A DNA stretch of 10,670 nt from an uncultured Terriglobus sp. (GTDB taxonomy: Bacteria; Acidobacteriota; Terriglobia; Terriglobales; Acidobacteriaceae), in NCBI GenBank assembly GCA_937871605.1, contig CALMRM010000020.1, positions 13,633 to 24,302 on the forward strand, given 5' to 3'. Shown piece by piece: positions 7,145 to 10,670 of the stretch. Numbering within the stretch: the stretch's first letter is position 1; each line of letters starts with the position of its first letter. A program made the translations under genes and the position numbers. A model generated the notes under the pieces. It searched no databases. It saw nothing but the letters and a program-made list of their open reading frames with translations, and had not been told where the DNA came from.

Positions 7145-8017
7145 ATGCGCCCGCTCGACCGAGCCCGCCGTCAGCTTACGCGCCGCCGCTTTCTTGCCGG
7201 TGGTGCCATCACCGCGGCGTCGCTCGCGCTGTACTCCGGCGAGCTGGAGCGCCATGCCCTCACGGTGGTGCGGCAGACGGTGCACATCCGCAATCTGCCC
7301 ACGAGCTTTCACGGCTTCACCGTTGCGCAGGTCAGCGACATCCACTACCGGGACTTCGACGAGCCGTATTTTGTGGAGCACGCCGTCACCCAGCTGAACC
7401 TGCTGAAGCCGGACATGGTGGCGCTCACGGGAGACTTCATTACAGCGCACCGCGTGCCGGGTGGCGGCGCCAAGTCCGCGATCAGCGACGCAAATGAGTG
7501 CGCCTCTATCCTGGCTGGTATCGAGTGCCCGCTGCGTTTCTGCTCGCTGGGCAACCACGACACGGTGGACGTGCCCGGTGCGCTGGCGGCCCTGCGCAGC
7601 CATGGCCTTACCGCACTTTCAAACCAGCACGCGGCGATCGACAGGGGCGGTGATCGCCTGTGGATTGCGGGCATCGCCGACGCCTACTTTGACGTGCCCA
7701 ACCTGCCCGCCGCCCTGCCCCGCCGCAAGCCGAGCGAGCCTGTGGTACTGCTGGGGCACGAACCGGATTTTGCGGACGCCGTGGCCACCATTGGCGGTGT
7801 GGACCTGATGCTGGGTGGCCACACACACGGCGGCCAGATACGCCTGCCGCTGCTGCCGGCCATGTTTCTACCAGCTATGGGCATCAAGTATGTGCACGGC
7901 CTGTTCACAGTGGGCAAGACGCAACTGTACGTCAATCGCGGACTGGGCACCATGCACCTGCCCTTTCGCTTCAACTGCCCACCGGAAATTACACTGCTGA
8001 CCCTGCAGCCCGTTTAA
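7145..8017 (+). CDS. Tat-exported metallophosphoesterase (YkuE-like)
   Basis: This 290-residue calcineurin-like phosphoesterase has a twin-arginine signal. The N-terminus contains LTRRRFLAGG (11-20), matching the Tat consensus T-R-R-x-F-L, followed by a short hydrophobic stretch to about residue 31, so export across the inner membrane in folded, metal-loaded form is expected. Dimetal motifs appear in order: SDIHYRDF (D65, H67), LTGDF (D97), SLGNHD (N137, H138), LGHEPDF (H205) and GGHTHGGQIRLP (H226, H228). The GHTHGGQxRLP block is typical of the YkuE/YaeI group, some of which act on phospholipids or lipid headgroups; the substrate here is unknown. It is the only plus-strand gene in the window. 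It diverges from the peptidase gene and converges on the acyl-CoA synthetase gene, so it is probably monocistronic. No Shine-Dalgarno sequence precedes the ATG. Confidence 0.93.
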   Translation: MRPLDRARRQLTRRRFLAGGAITAASLALYSGELERHALTVVRQTVHIRNLPTSFHGFTVAQVSDIHYRDFDEPYFVEHAVTQLNLLKPDMVALTGDFITAHRVPGGGAKSAISDANECASILAGIECPLRFCSLGNHDTVDVPGALAALRSHGLTALSNQHAAIDRGGDRLWIAGIADAYFDVPNLPAALPRRKPSEPVVLLGHEPDFADAVATIGGVDLMLGGHTHGGQIRLPLLPAMFLPAMGIKYVHGLFTVGKTQLYVNRGLGTMHLPFRFNCPPEITLLTLQPV

Positions 8018-8020
8018 AGA

Positions 8021-8115
8021 CGGAACGCTAAGGGCGCTAAGGACGTGCACGCGAAGGTCGCTATGTCCATCGCGATCTTCGCGTGCTTCTCCTTGGCGTA
8101 CTTCGCGTTCTGCTC
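8021..8115. repeat. Hairpin repeat, copy A, filling a convergent intergenic gap
   Basis: This dyad-symmetric element lies between the stop of the phosphoesterase gene (TAA, 8015-8017) and the stop of the acyl-CoA synthetase gene (complement of TTA, 8116-8118). The inner stem pairs 8047-8061 with 8072-8086 (15 bp, one G-U pair) around a 10-base loop. The outer arms 8023-8043 and 8090-8110 match at 17 of 21 positions. Positions 8023-8083 align without gaps to the reverse complement of 9986-10046 with 53 of 61 identities. Its position suggests a bidirectional transcription end, but there is no T-run. Confidence 0.8.
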
Positions 8116-9879
8116 TTACTCGGCCTCGGTCCCGCTGTAGAGCGCCTCGATTTCCGCCGCGTACTTATCCGCGACAACGCGCCGCTTCAGCTTCATGCTC
8201 GGCGTCAATTCCCCGCTCTCCACGGTCCACTCGTCCGGCACCAGGCGGAAGCGCTTCACCTTTTCCCACGGCGCGGCATCGGCGTTGACGCGGTCGAACT
8301 CCTGCTGAAAGCGCTGCAGCACGCGCGGTTCGCGCACCAGCATATCCGGCTGCGGCGCAATGCCCTGCTCTTTCGCCCAATCAGCCAGCGCCGGGGCGTT
8401 GGGCGAGACGATGGCCGTGACATACTTGCGGCGGTCACCCTGCAGCGCCACGTGGCCCACCAGCGGCGAGACTTTGAGCCGGTTTTCGATGGGCTGCGGT
8501 GCAATGAACTTGCCGCCCACCGTTTTGATGAGTTCGCGCTTGCGATCGGTGATGCGCAAAAAGCCGTCCGCGTCCACGCTGCCGATGTCGCCGGTGTGGA
8601 ACCACTCGCCGTCCATCACGGCGGCGGTCTGCTCCGGCTTTTGCCAGTAGCCTGCGAAAATGCCGGGGCCGCGGACCTCAAGCTCACCGTCCTCCGCAAA
8701 GCGGCAATCCGTGTTCGCGATGCGCGGACCGATGGTGCCGAGTTTGTTCCGGTGCGGCAGGTTGACCGCGATGACGGGCGACGTTTCCGTCAGGCCGTAC
8801 CCCTCCAGGATGGCAATGCCTGCGCTGGCAAACCACTGGGCAAGGTCGATGCCGAGCGGCGCACCGCCCGCGACAAACACCGTCACACGGCCGCCGAAGG
8901 CCTCACGCAGCTTGCTGTACACGAGCTTGTTGGCCAGCTTCCACGCGATGCTCGAAGGCGTGTTGCCATTGGCCACCGCGTCGCGGTGCTTCGCGCCGGT
9001 GCGTATGGCCCAGGAAAAGATCTTGGCCTTCAGCCCGCCTGCCTTCATTGCCTTGCCCTCGGCGGACTGGCGCACGCGCTCATACACGCGCGGCACGGCG
9101 ACAAAGATGGTGGGCTTGACGGCCTGCATGGCGGGCAGCACGCGCTCCGGGCGGCCCACGTAGGCCAGCGTCACGTTTTCCGCGAAGAAGAGGTAGTCGA
9201 TGTGCCTCGCTGTGACGTGCGAGAGCGGCAGGAACGAGACCATCAGGTCGTCCGCTCCAAAGCGGAAGAGGTCCGTCGTCATGCTCAGGTTGCTGGCAAT
9301 GTTGCCATGCGTCAGTACCACGCCCTTGGCGTCGCCGGTGGTGCCGCTGGTGTAGATGATGGTCGCGATGTCTTCGGGCTGCATGGAGGCAAGCTGCCGG
9401 TCGAAGTCGGCATCGCGCGCGCTCGGCTCATCACCCGCGACGATACTCTCAAAGGCGAGTGCGCCGCTTTCACTGGGTGCCTCCATAACGACGACCGTCT
9501 CGACACCTGCATCGGCCTTGCGCACCTTCGCCGCGAGCTCCTGCGTGGAAACTATGGCGATGCGTGCACCGCTGTCTTTGAGTTGCGCAGCAGTCTGGTC
9601 GAGCGTCAGCGTAGGGAACATGGGCACATCGACCACACCGAGCGCGAGGCACGCGTAGTCGGTAATGGCCCACTCCCAGCGGTTCTCTGCGATGAGTGCG
9701 ACGCGGTCGCCTTTCTGCACGCCCTGCTGCTGCAGCCACGCGGCGAGGCGGCGGGTGCGCCAGTACACCGCATTGCAGGAGATGGGCTGCCATGCGTCAC
9801 CGACCTGCGTCAGGAGGGCGCGCTCCGCGCCGCGGGAGGTGGCGTGGACAAAGACGTCGTTCAAGGTGCGCAGCTGCAT
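8116..9879 (-). CDS. Long-chain acyl-CoA synthetase (AMP-forming, FadD/FAA1-type)
   Basis: The enzyme activates fatty acids to acyl-CoA through an acyl-adenylate, feeding beta-oxidation or lipid remodelling at the inner face of the membrane. The 587-residue protein has the adenylating-enzyme motifs in order: the P-loop YTSGTTGDAKG (176-186), YGLTETSP (361-368), WFHTGDIG (426-433) and ITDRKRELIKT (443-453). The C-terminal catalytic lysine is K563 in LTPSMKLKRR. The length and the LTPSMKLKRR...YAAEIEALY ending match the FAA1-like long-chain group rather than short-chain acetyl-CoA synthetases. The ATG has GAGGA at good spacing, and that site lies in one arm of a 9-bp inverted repeat. The gene stands alone between two hairpin repeats: copy A touches its stop codon and copy B lies upstream of its start. 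Chain-length preference cannot be read from sequence. Confidence 0.95.
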   Translation of the reverse strand: MQLRTLNDVFVHATSRGAERALLTQVGDAWQPISCNAVYWRTRRLAAWLQQQGVQKGDRVALIAENRWEWAITDYACLALGVVDVPMFPTLTLDQTAAQLKDSGARIAIVSTQELAAKVRKADAGVETVVVMEAPSESGALAFESIVAGDEPSARDADFDRQLASMQPEDIATIIYTSGTTGDAKGVVLTHGNIASNLSMTTDLFRFGADDLMVSFLPLSHVTARHIDYLFFAENVTLAYVGRPERVLPAMQAVKPTIFVAVPRVYERVRQSAEGKAMKAGGLKAKIFSWAIRTGAKHRDAVANGNTPSSIAWKLANKLVYSKLREAFGGRVTVFVAGGAPLGIDLAQWFASAGIAILEGYGLTETSPVIAVNLPHRNKLGTIGPRIANTDCRFAEDGELEVRGPGIFAGYWQKPEQTAAVMDGEWFHTGDIGSVDADGFLRITDRKRELIKTVGGKFIAPQPIENRLKVSPLVGHVALQGDRRKYVTAIVSPNAPALADWAKEQGIAPQPDMLVREPRVLQRFQQEFDRVNADAAPWEKVKRFRLVPDEWTVESGELTPSMKLKRRVVADKYAAEIEALYSGTEAE

Positions 9880-9884
9880 CAGGC

Positions 9885-9909
9885 TTCCTCTGAGTGGGTG
9901 TCAGAGGAA
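9885..9909 (-). promoter_or_regulatory. Perfect 9-bp inverted repeat covering the acyl-CoA synthetase ribosome binding site
   Basis: TTCCTCTGA (9885-9893) and TCAGAGGAA (9901-9909) are exact reverse complements with a 7-base spacer. In the minus-strand mRNA the distal arm comes first, and the arm next to the gene carries GAGGA, the Shine-Dalgarno sequence, five bases before AUG. It could act as an RNA hairpin that hides the ribosome binding site, or as DNA binding a dimeric repressor. A weak -10-like TACGAT lies at 9915-9910, which would put the transcription start inside the repeat and favour the operator reading. The symmetry is certain; the function is inferred. Confidence 0.5.
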
Positions 9910-9959
9910 ATCGTACATCGGCTACGTAGGAGCTTGCCTTGCGGTGGGCGTGGTTAAAG

Positions 9960-10050
9960 CGGGAACGCAAAGGACGCAAAGGTTCCGCGAAGGACGCGAT
10001 GGTCATAGCGGCCTTCGCGTGCACTTCCTTTACGCCCTTCGCGTTCTGCT
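9960..10050. repeat. Hairpin repeat, copy B, abutting the gltB stop codon
   Basis: This is the second copy of the element at 8021-8115. Inner arms 9986-10001 and 10004-10019 match at 14 of 16 positions with almost no loop. Outer arms 9963-9982 and 10027-10046 match at 17 of 20. The central asymmetric part aligns with copy A in inverted orientation. The right edge, TTCGCGTTCTGCT, is shared with copy A in direct orientation, so orientation is partly ambiguous because each copy is nearly palindromic. The right edge runs directly into the gltB stop (complement of TTA, 10051-10053). Confidence 0.8.
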
Positions 10051-10670
10051 TTAGCCCTGCACCAATGGCGTGAACCGCAAGAACTTTGCGGAGTGTTCCG
10101 CCCAGCCCGCCAGGAAGCGCGCGCCACGCGTGCTCTCGCTCTTGGCTGTGTGCTCTTCCAGCAGAGCCTTGAGCGCATGCTGGGCAGCCGCATCGACTTC
10201 GTCAAACGGCGTGGCCTGCAGGAACTCCGCATGGTAGCGCGTACCCGAGAGCACGGTGCCGTCAGCGTCATAAACCCACGCCTCACCGCCCGTCATGCCC
10301 GCGCCGAAGTTCAGGCCGATGGTACCGAGCACCACGACGGTGCCACCGGTCATGTACTCGCAACCATGGTCGCCCACCGCAGCAACCACCGCCGTGGCGC
10401 CGGAGTTGCGGACCGCGAAACGCTCACCCGCCTGGCCCGCCGCGAACAGCTTGCCAGCCGTCGCACCATACAGGGCGACGTTGCCCAGCAGCACGTGCGC
10501 GCCGCTGCGCGTCTTGGCCAGGCCGCGTGCACGAATGATGATTTCGCCACCGCACAGACCCTTGCCGACAAAGTCGTTGGCTTCGCCCGTGAGTTCGAGC
10601 GTCATGCCATCGACAGCAAATGCGCCGAACGATTGGCCCGCCGTACCCGTGAGCTTGAGCGTGACAGGGC
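10051..10670 (-). CDS. gltB: Glutamate synthase large subunit, C-terminal part (GltB), 5' end cut by window
   Basis: About 205 codons of the C-terminal beta-helix (GXGXG) domain of the large (alpha) subunit of glutamate synthase are present, open to the window edge. This enzyme transfers the amide of glutamine to 2-oxoglutarate in ammonia assimilation. Signature segments are GTAGQSFGAF near the edge, ANDFVGKGLCGGEI, YGATAGKLFAAGQAGERF, VRNSGATAVV, VGDHGCEYMTGGTVVVLG and NFGAGMTGGEAWVYD. This domain structurally couples the glutaminase and synthase sites; the catalytic N-terminus and iron-sulfur ligands are outside the window. The small subunit gene gltD does not follow, since the acyl-CoA synthetase gene comes next after a repeat. 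gltD, if present, must lie elsewhere. Confidence 0.95.
   Translation of the reverse strand, partial: PVTLKLTGTAGQSFGAFAVDGMTLELTGEANDFVGKGLCGGEIIIRARGLAKTRSGAHVLLGNVALYGATAGKLFAAGQAGERFAVRNSGATAVVAAVGDHGCEYMTGGTVVVLGTIGLNFGAGMTGGEAWVYDADGTVLSGTRYHAEFLQATPFDEVDAAAQHALKALLEEHTAKSESTRGARFLAGWAEHSAKFLRFTPLVQG

Noticed and set aside
9922..9929. 8-bp palindrome CTACGTAG upstream of the acyl-CoA synthetase gene as an operator
   Set aside because: Too short to stand out from chance in 10 kb and not repeated elsewhere in the gap; the adjacent 9-bp spaced inverted repeat is much stronger.
8083..9957. A 624-codon open frame on the plus strand, antisense to the acyl-CoA synthetase gene and longer than it
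   Set aside because: Its translation has no recognisable motif and a skewed Arg/His/Ala/Asp/Val composition, as expected from the opposite strand of a GC-rich gene. The minus strand carries an intact, motif-complete enzyme. The frame begins and ends inside or next to the hairpin repeats, which explains its length.

Overview
The window is dense, high-GC bacterial chromosome, and every gene but one is on the minus strand. The organism is most likely an acidobacterium of the Terriglobus/Granulicella type. That placement is an inference from three things: the peptidase-accB-accC-thiE gene order, the G+C-rich codon use, and an interspersed repeat of the form TGTCATTTCGACCGGAGC...GGAGTGGAGAAACC that I associate with such genomes. 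No rRNA or other firm taxonomic marker is present.

Reading with transcription, from position 7105 down to 1, seven minus-strand genes form a probable operon. They are an M24 Xaa-Pro peptidase, accB (biotin carrier), accC (biotin carboxylase), a PIN-like putative nuclease, thiE (thiamine phosphate synthase), and two APC-superfamily amino acid permeases, the second cut by the window edge. The first five are packed tightly (24 bp gap, 1 bp overlap, 21 bp gap, 4-13 bp overlap). A 93 bp gap separates thiE from the permeases. The PIN-like gene is the odd member: it is visibly lower in G+C than its neighbours, has no metabolic link to them, and lies between accC and thiE as if inserted there. A copy of the interspersed hairpin repeat supplies the last codons and the stop of thiE.

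The only plus-strand gene (7145-8017) encodes a Tat-exported metallophosphoesterase of the YkuE type. It diverges from the peptidase across a 39 bp gap and converges on a long-chain acyl-CoA synthetase gene (8116-9879, minus). The whole gap between those two stop codons is filled by a ~95 bp hairpin repeat. A second copy lies on the other side of the acyl-CoA synthetase gene, abutting the stop codon of gltB (glutamate synthase large subunit), of which only the C-terminal part is inside the window. A perfect 9-bp inverted repeat covers the ribosome binding site of the acyl-CoA synthetase gene.

Most of the content is ordinary metabolism: fatty acid initiation and activation, thiamine, glutamate, peptide and amino acid uptake. 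The unusual material is the PIN-like insertion, the repeat-derived ThiE tail, the paired hairpin repeats, and the hairpin over the acyl-CoA synthetase start. I see no RNA genes, CRISPR array, insertion sequence or phage. No stretch over 300 bases lacks a gene; the longest gap is 171 bases, between the acyl-CoA synthetase gene and gltB.
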